The position numbers were made by a program, and so were the translations under genes. 64,000 nucleotides of DNA from Balaenoptera acutorostrata (taxonomy: Eukaryota > Chordata > Mammalia > Artiodactyla > Balaenopteridae): the NCBI RefSeq assembly GCF_949987535.1, contig NC_080081.1:53020153-53084152 (forward strand), given 5' to 3'. The stretch's first letter is position 1. Every line of letters starts with the position of its first letter. The notes beneath the pieces are model-generated. The model saw only the letters and a program-made list of their open reading frames with translations. It had not been told where the DNA came from and did no database searches. Of this stretch, positions 44,455 through 55,509 are shown piece by piece.

Positions 44455-47284
44455 ATCTTAAATAATATATATTGGAATTTTAATAAGCTGAAATTTTGTT
44501 TTGGATTTTTCAAGTATATGTAAACTGAACAATACTAAAAGGTATTAGAACAATTTGGCATTAGAATATTTAAGAAATGCTGATTTCTGCCTCTAGATTC
44601 CATGTTTCCTGGAAGTAAACAGTTTGATTCACATCATCAGCAGGCTTTAGCAGGAATAGGAGAAACCAAGGATCAACAACTTTAATTTATGTGATAATCT
44701 GGTTTTATTTTCAGCTAAATATTTTGATCTATAAAATATTTATTTAATAATGTTATTATCAAAAATATGTTTAATATATTGTTAATTAATCACCTTCAGG
44801 ATTTTGTAAAGTTTTACAGGCTCAGAGACAGAAAACTGACTTATCCCAGTATTTCCAATCTGAGCTTTTCTGAATCTGCTTATGGATTCTTTGATATTGA
44901 TGTGACTTGTCTAGAAGCTGGACTTCAAAGAGAAACTAATGTCATTAGGAAAAAAATAATAATTTTCCTTCTTCCCTCCATCTTATGATCAGGTAAACTT
45001 TTAAACTCAACTCTGAATAGAAAAAATAAAAAAAAGTGTGTTTGAACTTTTTTTTTTCTCTTTAAAGAAAGTTTGAGGGAAGACTTCAAAGCACCTGTCA
45101 CAAAAGACATCATACCTTGGGTTGAAGGCGTGATTTCTACAGACCTCAGTTCAGCCCTCAGGGATACATATAGATCTATCTCCAAATGGATACAAGACTG
45201 CCTTAGATCTAATCATTTCTTAAAAGTAAAAGTAGACTTGCAAAGACAGGATATAGAAAGTAGAATTTAAAGCACCCAGAGCCACTACACATATTATCAA
45301 TATTGATTTAAATTGAATTTCTTCCATGAAACATAGCCTCAGTGTCTTGTTTGCTTTTTCCTCCTTCAACAGCAAACAAATCCAACTCTAAGAGAAGCCA
45401 GTGTTCCTACTGGAATCTGGACAATAGCATGAAATTTATTTAATCCATTTTGGCTCTGAATTACCAACCTCAGGAAGAAAGGGATTGAGGAAAGAAGGGA
45501 TAAAGAAAAGAAAATACACATGAGGTTACTCAGCAACCTCTAGAGATTTGTCTAAGTATCTGGGTATTTTTGAAAAATCTAAAGAATCCATATCTCATTT
45601 ATGTAAAAAGTTTTATTTGGGAAGCTCTCACTATTAAAACTAGTATTCAAGATTTGGTCTATTAGGCTGCAGATAGCCTATTAGTTTTAGGAGAATACCA
45701 CCCTTCTCCAAATTTAACATTGGACACTTTTTCATTTCTTTCTTTTTAACTGGAAATTTGATTTCACCACAAACCAGCTCCCCTGGCATATAGCTGCCTC
45801 ATCATATTTTGACCATCTGTTGCCCAATCCACAGCAATAGCTATCACTCAAAATGCACACAAATGTTCCAAATAGTTTTTCAATTTTTTTAAATTTAAAA
45901 ATGTGTAAAAGAAGGAAAAAATACATTCCTGCATATCTGCCTGTATCTTCTTTATCAAAACTTTTCCAAATCAGCTGATAACCAACTCTAGTAAGTCAAA
46001 CTTGTAACTTTCCACCACCTGTTCCTTCTCTCATTCTTTTAACTTCTAAGAAAAGCAACAAAAGCCTTACTCATCCTAAAAAATAAATTCTAATCCATGA
46101 GTGACAGGAACACTCATTGCATATCTGAACAGTAGACAGTCTAGAATCACTAAGTACTACCCTTCCTATTTACTATCTGGTCAAGAGTTAACACACACCT
46201 GTGGGATGTCATCTTCATCTTCAAAACTATCAACAATATTACCTGAATTTTTGTCACAGCTAACAGTGAAAATGTGGGTGTTTACCATAGATGTATTATA
46301 AGTAATCCAATAAGTTTAAAAGTCAGAGAGCAAATAGATAACACTTATGTGACTTAAAATGGGAAACATAGTTATGAAAAGGATGGCGATGCCCTGGTAG
46401 ACTGAATTTAAAGAACATATTTAGGCAAAGCGATTTTTAATCTAGGTGTTTAAGGAAAGAGAAGGTTAAAGTAGTAATTAATAATAATAATAAATACATT
46501 TTAAGCTTGGAAAACTTAAAACTGTGCATTTTAATAGGTAGACTCATTTTTTTGTCTGATCAAGGCCTGAGCTGCATGATAAACATATACCAAAACTTGA
46601 TTCAAAATTCCACCTTTCTTCATAATTGATTTTTCTTATTAATCTAAAATATGTGCACCTAAAGATGCCTCCTCTCTTTTTCCCTTCCTCAGCATAATTT
46701 CCCAATGTCACTTTGAATGTCTTCATACTTTAGAAATTATACTTATTTTTATAAAATTCCTCATCAGAAAATTTCTAGGATTTAAAAACATAGTATCATG
46801 AACATATTAAAACCCAAGCAGCAATAAAATTACCAACATTTTCTTTCATAATGAGTGCTCTAAGTGAAATTAACAGACATGCTACAATATAAAAGCATGA
46901 GTTTAAACTGTATAAAATGTATTAAGTAGCATACTCAAGCTAATTTTACATCATTTTAGCCATTGTTCTGAATAATTTTTTACAGTTGTCACAGGGGGTT
47001 TGAATACAGGTGGCCAATTCTCTCCATCCAACTCCAAGTGGTGGGTGGTAAAAATTGTTACATTTGAATTAACATTGATCCAAGTCAGGTTATTTTCATT
47101 TTTATCTTTTTTTGGCATGTTTGTAGTTACCATTTATCATAAGTCCTGGCTTAAGCAGGTTAATGAAAAAAAAAAAAAAAATCAGCAGCTATGGCTTCCC
47201 AGAATATCCTATTTAAAGTGGCATCCATCTCTCGTTTCTCTCAATCTCAACACATAATTCATTTCTCCATAATTTTTATGGTTA
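44455..47284. other. Unassigned non-coding sequence
   Basis: About 2.8 kb without a recognised gene or repeat, apart from a T-run near 45049-45058 and an A-run at 47165-47181. The 86-codon opposite-strand frame 44925-45185 and its plus-strand partner 45073-45270 have no known counterpart. Confidence 0.5.
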
Positions 47285-47312
47285 TCTGAATTTATTTATT
47301 TATTTATTTACT
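47285..47312. repeat. (TTAT)n/(TTAC)n microsatellite
   Basis: Ttat units followed by ttac units. Confidence 0.85.
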
Positions 47313-47390
47313 TACTTACATGAGGGTCAGAACTTCTTCTGCTTTTCCATTCGTGTCTCCCATATCTAGCAAAGTACCTGGCTTATAGAA

Positions 47391-47460
47391 TTTTTTTGTT
47401 TTGTTTTGTTTTGTTTTAATTTTTATTGGAGTATAGTTGATTTACATGTTGTTTTTGTTC
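47391..47460 (-). mobile_element. Extremely short L1 3' end, antisense, behind (TTTTG)n
   Basis: A (ttttg)n run is followed by 'aatttttattggagtatagttgatttacatgttg', the last ~35 bases of the artiodactyl L1 3' UTR in antisense. The tail of the inserted copy has evolved into the pentanucleotide repeat. Confidence 0.65.
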
Positions 47461-47464
47461 ATAC

Positions 47465-49140
47465 TTTGAATTAATTAATAACTAATGAATAAATGGACAT
47501 ATGAAGAATGAGGCAATGAATGAACCAACAAATTTAATTAAAATGAATGCATATTATAGGAATTAGGAAGTCAGAGCTAGTTTAACTTTCAACATAGTCT
47601 TACAAAATGTTGGCTTGTGACTTTAATAACATTTGCCAAATTACAGCATTTTAATAAATTATTCTTCCTCTCCACTTCCATGCCACAATCTGTGAACTCA
47701 TCTTCTATTTACTGCATTTTCTTCCAGCTATATCCTTTATTATCTATTCCACTTTGCATTACCTCTGTTTATATCACCATTGCCCATGAATTTTTTTCTT
47801 TGCATTTTGTCCATTCACAGCAAGAGAATAAAAAACAATAACCGTGTAGGCTCCTTTGTTGTAAACGTCCATGTGTTATTGTGCTTATCTTTAGCTTGTG
47901 TTTTACAGAGTATTGTTTGTTTAATACCAGTTTCTCTAGAAATATATTTTGTACCATCCTCTTATGGCCAAAAGCTGTGCATAGGGAAAATAAAAAGCAT
48001 ATATTCGAAGGGGAGAGCATTAGAGAAACATGTTACAAAGATTGCATTCCCTTGGTCCTATATCTCATTCACATTTTCCCTTCTTACATTCAGATTTTCT
48101 CCTCCTGTCTCTATATTCTCTTCTATGTTAATTTACTTTCCCTGTATTTATATATCAGTTTCCCCCTCTGGCCTGTTAATAGAATGTTCAACAGTATTAC
48201 AGACTTGTATCTTACAGCCTGAAAGAATCAATTCACTTCTCTAAGGACCTATTTTGCTTTCAGGAAGTAACAAAGGCTCCTGGAAGATGTGTGATTAAAA
48301 ACACACAAACAAAACAAAAACTTTATTTTTTTTATTAAACCATATTTTCTCCAATATTATAAATGTATAATTATAATTAAAAACCATAACTTTTAGCCAT
48401 GTAAATAACAGTAACCTATTTTTCCCATTAAACTTTGTTTAACTTTGGCTTCAAGGAACTATAGCTTTTAAACAATGCTAGATCATACGGTCTGATATTT
48501 CTGTATAGCCATACAGATTTGTAAACTTGAACTTTATCTTCTCTAAGCATGCTCCTCCCCCAACATATATACAGAGAAGCTAACGAAAACAAGATCAAGT
48601 TTGCAGATATCTGCCAAATAAATAAGAAACAAAAATTGAAAGTATCCCAGATTTACAATCCTTTCAGAAAGAAATCATGGTAAGGTGGACTAGGGCAATT
48701 GCAGAGCTTTTCGATCTTTACTTTGAAGGATGTCTGGGATGGATTTCTGAATTAGAAGATTTAAAGTTTAGGCAAATATCCACCTTCTCATGATATATGG
48801 GCCTGTAAATTCTAATCAGTGTTTTGGTGTTGAAATATTAAATTGCTGGGATATTGAGTCCAAAATAGAGTTATTCTTGCCTATGCAGGGGAATTTTTAG
48901 GGAGAGAATATATTGAATTTGATGAAAATCAACCAGACTGCATGACAATCAAATTCTAGTAGCTTGGCCTATTAAGCCCAGAATTTAAAAAAAATAAAAT
49001 AAAAAATTGATCAAAATTGCAGAATATGCAATAAAAGAAAACAGTTATAAACACATACAGAAATGATTATATGGGACTGGTGAATAAGCTAATGTAGAAT
49101 TATGGAAGTTCAAGGACCACATTTTTATTATATGCTTGTG
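47465..49140. other. Unassigned, pyrimidine-rich in part
   Basis: Holds the longest open frame of the window (154 codons, 47780-48244), overlapped by a 113-codon frame in another register and an 83-codon minus frame. All are low-complexity hydrophobic translations of a T/C-rich tract with no identifiable homology, so I do not call a gene. No repeat was recognised. Confidence 0.5.
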
Positions 49141-49144
49141 AATA

Positions 49145-49288
49145 GTTAGACAGAACTAAAATTAAACCCCAATACTGTGCCTTAGGTTCATTATTTGTGA
49201 GAGTCACGTAAGATAATAACCATAGAATTTACCACAGTGTTTGAAACATAGCTAATGATCAATAAGTGGTAAATTATTATTTCTTTAT
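49145..49288 (+). mobile_element. MIR SINE 3' half, sense
   Basis: 'tgccttaggttcattatttgtg', 'cgtaagataataacc' and 'gaaacatagctaatgatcaataagtggtaaattattattt' match the MIR 3' half. It meets the antisense L2 end to end at about 49289. Confidence 0.7.
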
Positions 49289-49289
49289 T

Positions 49290-50960
49290 GCTTCAATCAA
49301 GTTTTTATGAGTTCCTATTTTATGTTATAAAGTACAGGTATTTTTCCAGATGCTCAGGATACGTCAGTAAACAAAAGAATAAAAGCAAAAAGTATCTGAT
49401 GCCATAGAATTTATATTCTGGCAGGATCAAACAAATAAAAAATTATTTTAAAAATGTGTGTGTGTGTGTGGGTGTGGGTGTGTGTATGTGTATGCTATAC
49501 TAGAAAGTGTCAGGTGTTATAGTAGGAAAGTGTGGAAATTTTAAATTGTAGTAAGGGAATGTGTCACTGAGAATTTGACATTTGAGCAAAAATCTTATGG
49601 AAGTAAGTGAGTGAACCATGGGGATATATAGGGAAAGACATTTCAAGCCCTGAAATGAGAGTATGCTTTGAGCAATAAGGAGCCCATTTGACAGGGGCTG
49701 AGTAAGTGAAGGAAAGAGTGATAGCGAGGGAGGTTACCAAAATTGAGAGGGTCAGCCCAAGTAGAAATTTGTAAGGCAATGTAAAGACCTAACTTTGAAT
49801 GAGCTGCAAAGCCATTTTTAAAGATGCCAATAGAACAGTGATATAATAGGATATACTATTCAAAAGGACACTTTGGTCTTTTTCTGTTTTTAGAATAGTT
49901 TCTCTTTTGAGTATAGAGGAAAAGGCGAAAGCAGTAAAACTGAAGGGCAAATTGAAATAATGAATGTAGAATATAATGATGACTTGGAACAGGATGGTTG
50001 TAATGGAGATGGTGAAATGCAGTAGATTCTGAACATAGCAGTGTGTAGTAGTTTCAAACATAGTAGTTCGAAAGCAAAGATGACAGGACTACTGATGTGT
50101 GCACAAGAGTAACAGAATGTAGATGTGAGAAAGAAAGAACAGTTAAGAATGATACTCGGGCATTTGGACTAAGAAACTGGAAGCATGGAAAATATTGTGG
50201 TTAGAGCACGTTGGGGAAAGGAATGCCTGGAGCTTAACATTGGACATGTTTAGTTTTAACTATCCAGGTGAAGATATTGAGTTCGTAATTGGATGTATGC
50301 ATTCACACATTTTGAGGGAAATCCTGACAGGATATTCAGATTATAGAGGGTATTTAATTTCAAGGGCTTGGATGAGATCTTCAAGTTATAATACAGATGG
50401 AAAAGAGGTATCAGGGAACAAAAACAGGGAACTCCAACATCCAGAAATCAAAGATCTGAGTATGTTCCACAAAAGAGGCTGAGAAGGAGTAAACCACATT
50501 AAATAGGAGTAATACCAGGAAAGAGTAGTTTTCCAGAAAAGTAGTGCTGAAAAAGTGCTGAGTTGAGAAGTATTGAGTGATTAGTTGCATCAAATATTGC
50601 AAATATGGCAATATCATTAAGACCAACTCATTGGGTGTTGGCACCTCCTCTACTAACAAATAAAAGCCAATTGCATGCACTCCTTCACACTCTGTGTTCA
50701 TTGGCATTAAGGTGGAAGTTTGAAACTGGCCATGGCTGGAATATTTATACCACGGAAATCAGGAGACTGTTAAAACTGAACCTTTTTTCTCTTCCTAAAA
50801 GGCACTATTAAATTTTAACACCACTGACTAAGACATGATTATTGGATTTAGTAATGTGTAGGTCACCAGAGACTAGGTAAGCTGGCATAGAGAAGAGGCA
50901 TAAAAATGTCAGATTCATGAAACTGACTTTATGAAGTTAAAGGAAAGAATGTCTAGTTAC
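49290..50960 (-). mobile_element. Long L2 LINE, antisense
   Basis: It starts with the antisense L2 3' terminus ('gttcctattttatgttataaagtacagg', 'cagtaaacaaaag', 'aatttatattctggcagg'). It continues through 'gacatttgagcaaaaatctta', 'aaagtagaaatttgtaagg'-like sequence, 'ggaacaggatggttgtaatggagatgg', 'gcttaacattggacatgtttag', 'ggatgagatcttcaagt' and 'attattggatttagtaatgtgtagg'. A (GT)n tract lies at 49455-49491. No ORF2 frame survives in the element's sense. The plus-strand frame 50195-50482 is its antisense. Confidence 0.75.
49455..49491. repeat. (TG)n microsatellite with GGTGTGGG interruption
   Basis: Tg units broken by ggtgtgggtg, inside the L2. Confidence 0.9.
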
Positions 50961-51114
50961 TGAGAGATCACATTATTGAAAAACGCATATATGTGTTTTT
51001 TATAAACACTAAGAATTATGACAGTAAGAATTTTCAGTAAAATTATAATGAGTAAGAATCTAAAATCTACAGAGACTGAGGGAAATAAACTGGATTAGAA
51101 AATGACTCCTAAAA

Positions 51115-51865
51115 GGAGAGGTAACCAAAACCACAATGAGATACCATTTCACACCCATCAGAATAGCTGCCATAAAAAAGAGAGATAATAACACATATTG
51201 ATGTGAAAAAATGGAACTATCATGCATTGCTTATGGGAATGGAAAATTATACAGATACTTTGAAAAAGAGTTTGGCAGTTTCTTAAAATATTAAATATAT
51301 ATTTACCATATTATCAAGCAATTCCACTCCTACATTTCTAAGCAAGAGAAATGAAAACATATGTCCACATAAAGACACGTAAGCAAATGTAGACAGAGAA
51401 TGACTCATAATAGCCAATATATGGAAATAATTCAAATGCCCATAAACTGGTAATTTGACCAAGAAAGTGTGTGTACATCTATACAATGGAATACTATTCC
51501 TCAATAAAAAGGAATGAAATACTGACATGCTACCACATGCGTAAACCTGAAGAACATTATGCTAGTTGTAAGAATATAGAAAAGATCATGTATTCTATAA
51601 TTCCATTTGTAGGAAATACCTAGAAAATGCAAATCTATAGAGACAGAAAATAGATTAGTGGCTGACTGAGGCTGGGATAGGAAAGGACATTAACTATTAA
51701 CTAGCAACTTATGAGGGTAATACAATGTTCTGAAACTGGATTATGATAATGGTTGAACAACACAGAAATTTTACTAAATGATTACTAGAAATCATTGAAA
51801 TGTACACTTAAAATGGATGTTTTTGTAATATGAATATTATCCCTTAATTAATTTGTTTTAAGAAG
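51115..51865 (+). mobile_element. Old L1 3' end, sense
   Basis: Matches the ORF2 C-terminal region and 3' UTR of an older L1: 'accacaatgagataccatttcac', 'atgcattgcttatgggaatgg', 'ccaagaaagtgtgtgtacatctatacaatggaat', 'tatctgtagg'-type 3' UTR phrases and 'tgaaatgtacacttaaaatggatg' near the end. Its position within L2-derived sequence suggests that it inserted into the older L2. Confidence 0.75.
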
Positions 51866-51869
51866 AGAG

Positions 51870-52255
51870 CTAAAGTGGTTTTAGAAAAGGAGGGGTAGCA
51901 GTTGGTTTTATTTGGTGACATGAGATTCAAGGCTGACTTTTATGGGGGGGCTGGGAAAGGGGAGAAGAAGAGGGAGATTTGTATGGAAACAGCAATCAGA
52001 ATGGGACATATTCACCTTACTTCTAGCTCCACGCTCTGGGAGAAAAAAAGTGCTTTCCACTAGAGAGAATCAGCACCCTCAAGGTAGAGACAGGAGTCAG
52101 AACAAGAAAGTAAAGAACATTCAGAGAAGGGGTTCAGAATATAACAAATTTTGCTATGGACTAGGAGCATTTCTAAGAGCACAGGAGAAGTGTTTTGAGA
52201 GCCCAAAAGGAATGAGAAATGGATTATCAAATGGTATATACTCAACTTTAAAGAA
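51870..52255 (-). mobile_element. Possible continuation of the antisense L2
   Basis: Purine-rich phrases such as 'aagtggttttagaaaaggagggg' and 'gaagaagagggag' fit the antisense of the L2 segment upstream of 50960, displaced by the L1. The match is weak. The 105-codon plus frame 51942-52259 is rich in Arg, Lys and Gly because of the purine bias. Confidence 0.35.
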
Positions 52256-52259
52256 GTGA

Positions 52260-54042
52260 GAATCAGGAGTAACCTGGGAGTCCTGGTTTTCCTTAGTAAT
52301 TGGTATAAACCAAGATAAAGGGTATTATGAAGTGTGAAAACTCTGAGATTTTACCCCACTTGCAAGCTAACAAGTTATCCTGCCACTGTTTCATAGATGC
52401 TGGCAGAAGACATTAGATTCCTGCATCAGAAGCAAAGAACTCCACAGTCCAGCAAGCAGCATGCCCTTCCTGTTCATGCTGGTTTCTCTTGTCCCACAAG
52501 TTCCCTGAGAGTGATCTAGAGTGTTTCATGTGGTAGCTGTGCATGTAGTGTGTTTGTATCACGGATAAGGAACACCCAGCTTAAAGAAACCAAATCTTTT
52601 AAATTTGGCTACAAGTTAACCTGCCTGATCTTTGCCCTGGAAAAGTCATTATACTGGTTACTCTGTACTGAACAATAAATAGAACCCCTCCCTGCTCCAG
52701 AAAGTAACATAATATCTATCTTCCAAGATAGGTATCTTGGAATATCTTGTATCTGTTTGCCATACAACATCCTTGAAAAGATAATCTATAACAAACGTTA
52801 TCAGAACATCTAATCACAAAATGTTTCTTAATGAAAGAGACCCGTGGATAATCTTCCAACTAAGGGTAAAATGATACTAATCTTTGTGGCCTCAATCAGA
52901 TTGTCATAGTAAGAGAGATGACCATCACAGAGGTACAGGGAGTGGTGAGGAGTTCTGGCTAAGATCACAAAACAATTGGGGGCACCCTCTTTTCTCCTCG
53001 ATGTATGGAAGCCAGAGCAGAGGTCTTATTGGAAATACCTGGAGCTCTGTGGCTCTCCTCATTGCATACAAGTTAGAAATTTAACCACTTCTCAGATTAA
53101 TGTAAAGACTCTGAAGAAGATTGGACCACTGCTCACAAATGTTCACTTTCTTCCCCTCAATTCCATGGTAGATGAAACTTCCTCACTCCTTTGATGATGA
53201 ACTAAACTTATGATTTTCAGTAACAAGAATGGGATGTTAATAGATCTAACACAAGTAGATATTTGAAATGTACTTGTAGTTGGTCTTTCTCTTTTACAGC
53301 CTCTACCATCTCCGTGGGAAGAATATAGGGGAGCCAGCTGAACACAGCCTAAATGGGACAACCCCCAGAGGCAAAAGTGGGTTTAGCTGAGATAAACGGG
53401 GTCACCCAGGTTAGCAATTCTGAAAGTAAGTAAGAATGAAATGATTGGTTTTTTTAAGCCATTGAATTTAGAGAATTTTGTTTACTGGTGTTTGATGTTT
53501 TGTTTTTTGTAATAGTTTTCTGATATACTGATTGAATACAGAAAAGGAATATTTTGGCTGAAGAAGTAAAGATAGATATTTCAGGAATATGGAATACCAA
53601 AGAGAAGGTTAGTTTGCCATGGTAATGCAGAGTGTATGTACGTTTTCACATATGACAAGCAGCCTGGGAGTAGACATTCTAGGAAGTGTGTAGTGGCCCC
53701 GATATGCATTCAGGAAGCCAGGCTCTTTCTAGTCCACAGTTCTTAGCATTCTACAAATTGTTTCAAATGGGCAAAGGGCTACCTCACAACTTGCATTATA
53801 TTAGATTTTTTACTTAGAATTATTAATAATAATATCTAACATTACAAAAAAATCCTATTAATAATTACCCCCCAATAATAAAAAGTGAAGCTGTGATTAT
53901 TAGACCTGGTAAATTGTATCAAGGACATAATTACAATTCATGTACAGCTTTCTCTTGACTCACAAAATCCTTGAATTAGCAGCAATCTGTGTAAGGAAAG
54001 GGATATCTTAAGAATCAGAGTCTGGAATCTTTTTTAAGTTTT
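52260..54042. other. Unassigned; possible LTR-derived piece at 52340-52460
   Basis: The stretch 'ccccacttgcaagctaacaag' to 'agcaaagaactccacagtcc' has the look of an old LTR, but I cannot name it. No gene was recognised. Confidence 0.4.
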
Positions 54043-54067
54043 TTGTGTGTGTGTGTGTGTGTGTGTG
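54043..54067. repeat. (TG)n microsatellite
   Basis: About 12 uninterrupted TG units. Confidence 0.93.
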
Positions 54068-55083
54068 AAATAATTACTAATCTTGAACATAAAGAATTTG
54101 ATTAAGAAGTCTTTTCTTTTACAAATGTATAGAATTAATGGTTTATTAATATTCATAAATATTTATCCACTATCACATCATATAAACAGTGATCCACATA
54201 GAACCCTTACAAATAATACATAAACAAACAAACAAATGTATCCTGTGTCCTATGTATGAATCAGAAATGATTTTCCCCAGCAGTAATTTTTATATATGAT
54301 TTTTATAATTGTAATAGTAAACTTTTTATCATGTTTTACCTATGGGAAAATCTGAAATGAAAAGTGGCAATACTTATTCTCCATGTAATATGAGCAATTG
54401 TATTCTGAGTTCCAAATCATTGAATCAAATATTCACTTTTGGAAAGGAAAGAATTAAATAAATTTCATGTTAGATATGTAATATTATCTCATTTTAACCT
54501 CATAAAATCCCTTAAGGTTAGCATTACTTCATTTTTAATTTGAGATATGGGGACAATCATTATGGTTATATCTTAGCCATGTTTATACATCTAATTAAGG
54601 ATGCACATTTTTCAAAATTGGTCTCTGAATCAAAACCCACTACATATTTTTTATTTAAAGTTTCTTTTCTACATAAATCAAATATACAAACGAATTATGA
54701 TACAACTTCTGCAAAGTCATCAACTTGCTCTACCCATAAAAAGGCAAACTGAGAAAAAGGAATTAGAAAGATATTAAAAATAAACATAAGCAGCCTTATT
54801 AATATTATCATTATTGTCTCTTCAGTCATACAAGCTAAAATAATTATTGCACATGTATGAACTTAACCATTTATCCTTTTTAAAATTTATAATTAACCTA
54901 AATTTATATTATTTTATAATTAAAAATATCAAAACACATTTAGGTAATTTCTTTTTCTGCATTTAACATTTTTGTGATGAAAATCAGGTTAATTGAAGAG
55001 AGAGAATCAAAATCATGGTGCTCCATATAAAATTTCTAGTTAGATAATGGAAATGAACAGGTTTTAGAAGTTAAAAAAAAAAA
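54068..55083. other. Unassigned AT-rich sequence
   Basis: No gene or repeat recognised. Confidence 0.5.
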
Positions 55084-55105
55084 GTGTGTGTGTGTGTGTG
55101 TGTGT
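55084..55105. repeat. (TG)n microsatellite
   Basis: About 11 TG units after a short A-run. Confidence 0.93.
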
Positions 55106-55294
55106 TGACACTGACATTTGGTAAAGCTTGGCAAAGATCTGAATTTCTAGGCCAGTGTGTCACATTTTGATATTATGCCATACTTTTGCAATTTGGTATT
55201 TCAATTAAATTATTTCTCATAGAAACTGAGCGCAGTAAATGAACCAGTTTAATTTAATCTATGAAAATAACAATTTATTTAAAAAGCAAGTATA

Positions 55295-55506
55295 TAATTT
55301 TGTGTTAGCTTATTTCACTTAGCATGATGTCCTCAACTTTCATCCATGTTGTAGTATTTGACATGCTTTCCTTCTCTTTTAAGGCTGAATAATATTCCAT
55401 TGTATTTATACACCACATCTTCTTTATTCATCCATTGATAGATATTTAGGTTATCTCCATATTTTGGCTATTGTGATAATGCTGCAATGAACATGGGTGT
55501 GCAAGG
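55295..55506 (-). mobile_element. L1 fragment, antisense
   Basis: Clear antisense L1 ORF2 C-terminus/3' UTR boundary: 'agcttatttcacttagcatgatgtcctcaa', 'aaggctgaataatattccattgta', 'acaccacatcttctttattcatcca', 'aatgctgcaatgaacatggg'. Both ends are cut. Confidence 0.8.
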
Positions 55507-55509
55507 AAG

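Noticed and set aside
47780..48244. 154-codon open frame, the longest in the window, overlapped by 113-codon (47881-48222) and 83-codon minus (47769-48020) frames
   Set aside because: The tract is T/C-rich, so stops are rare in several frames at once. The product is low-complexity hydrophobic, has no recognisable domain, and no frame is favoured over the others.
50195..50482. 95-codon plus frame with a mixed composition
   Set aside because: It lies wholly within the antisense L2 at 49290-50960 and shows no similarity to a host protein.
51942..52259. 105-codon Arg/Lys/Gly-rich frame that looks like a basic protein
   Set aside because: Its composition follows the purine bias of antisense L2-like sequence; there is no domain and no start context of note.
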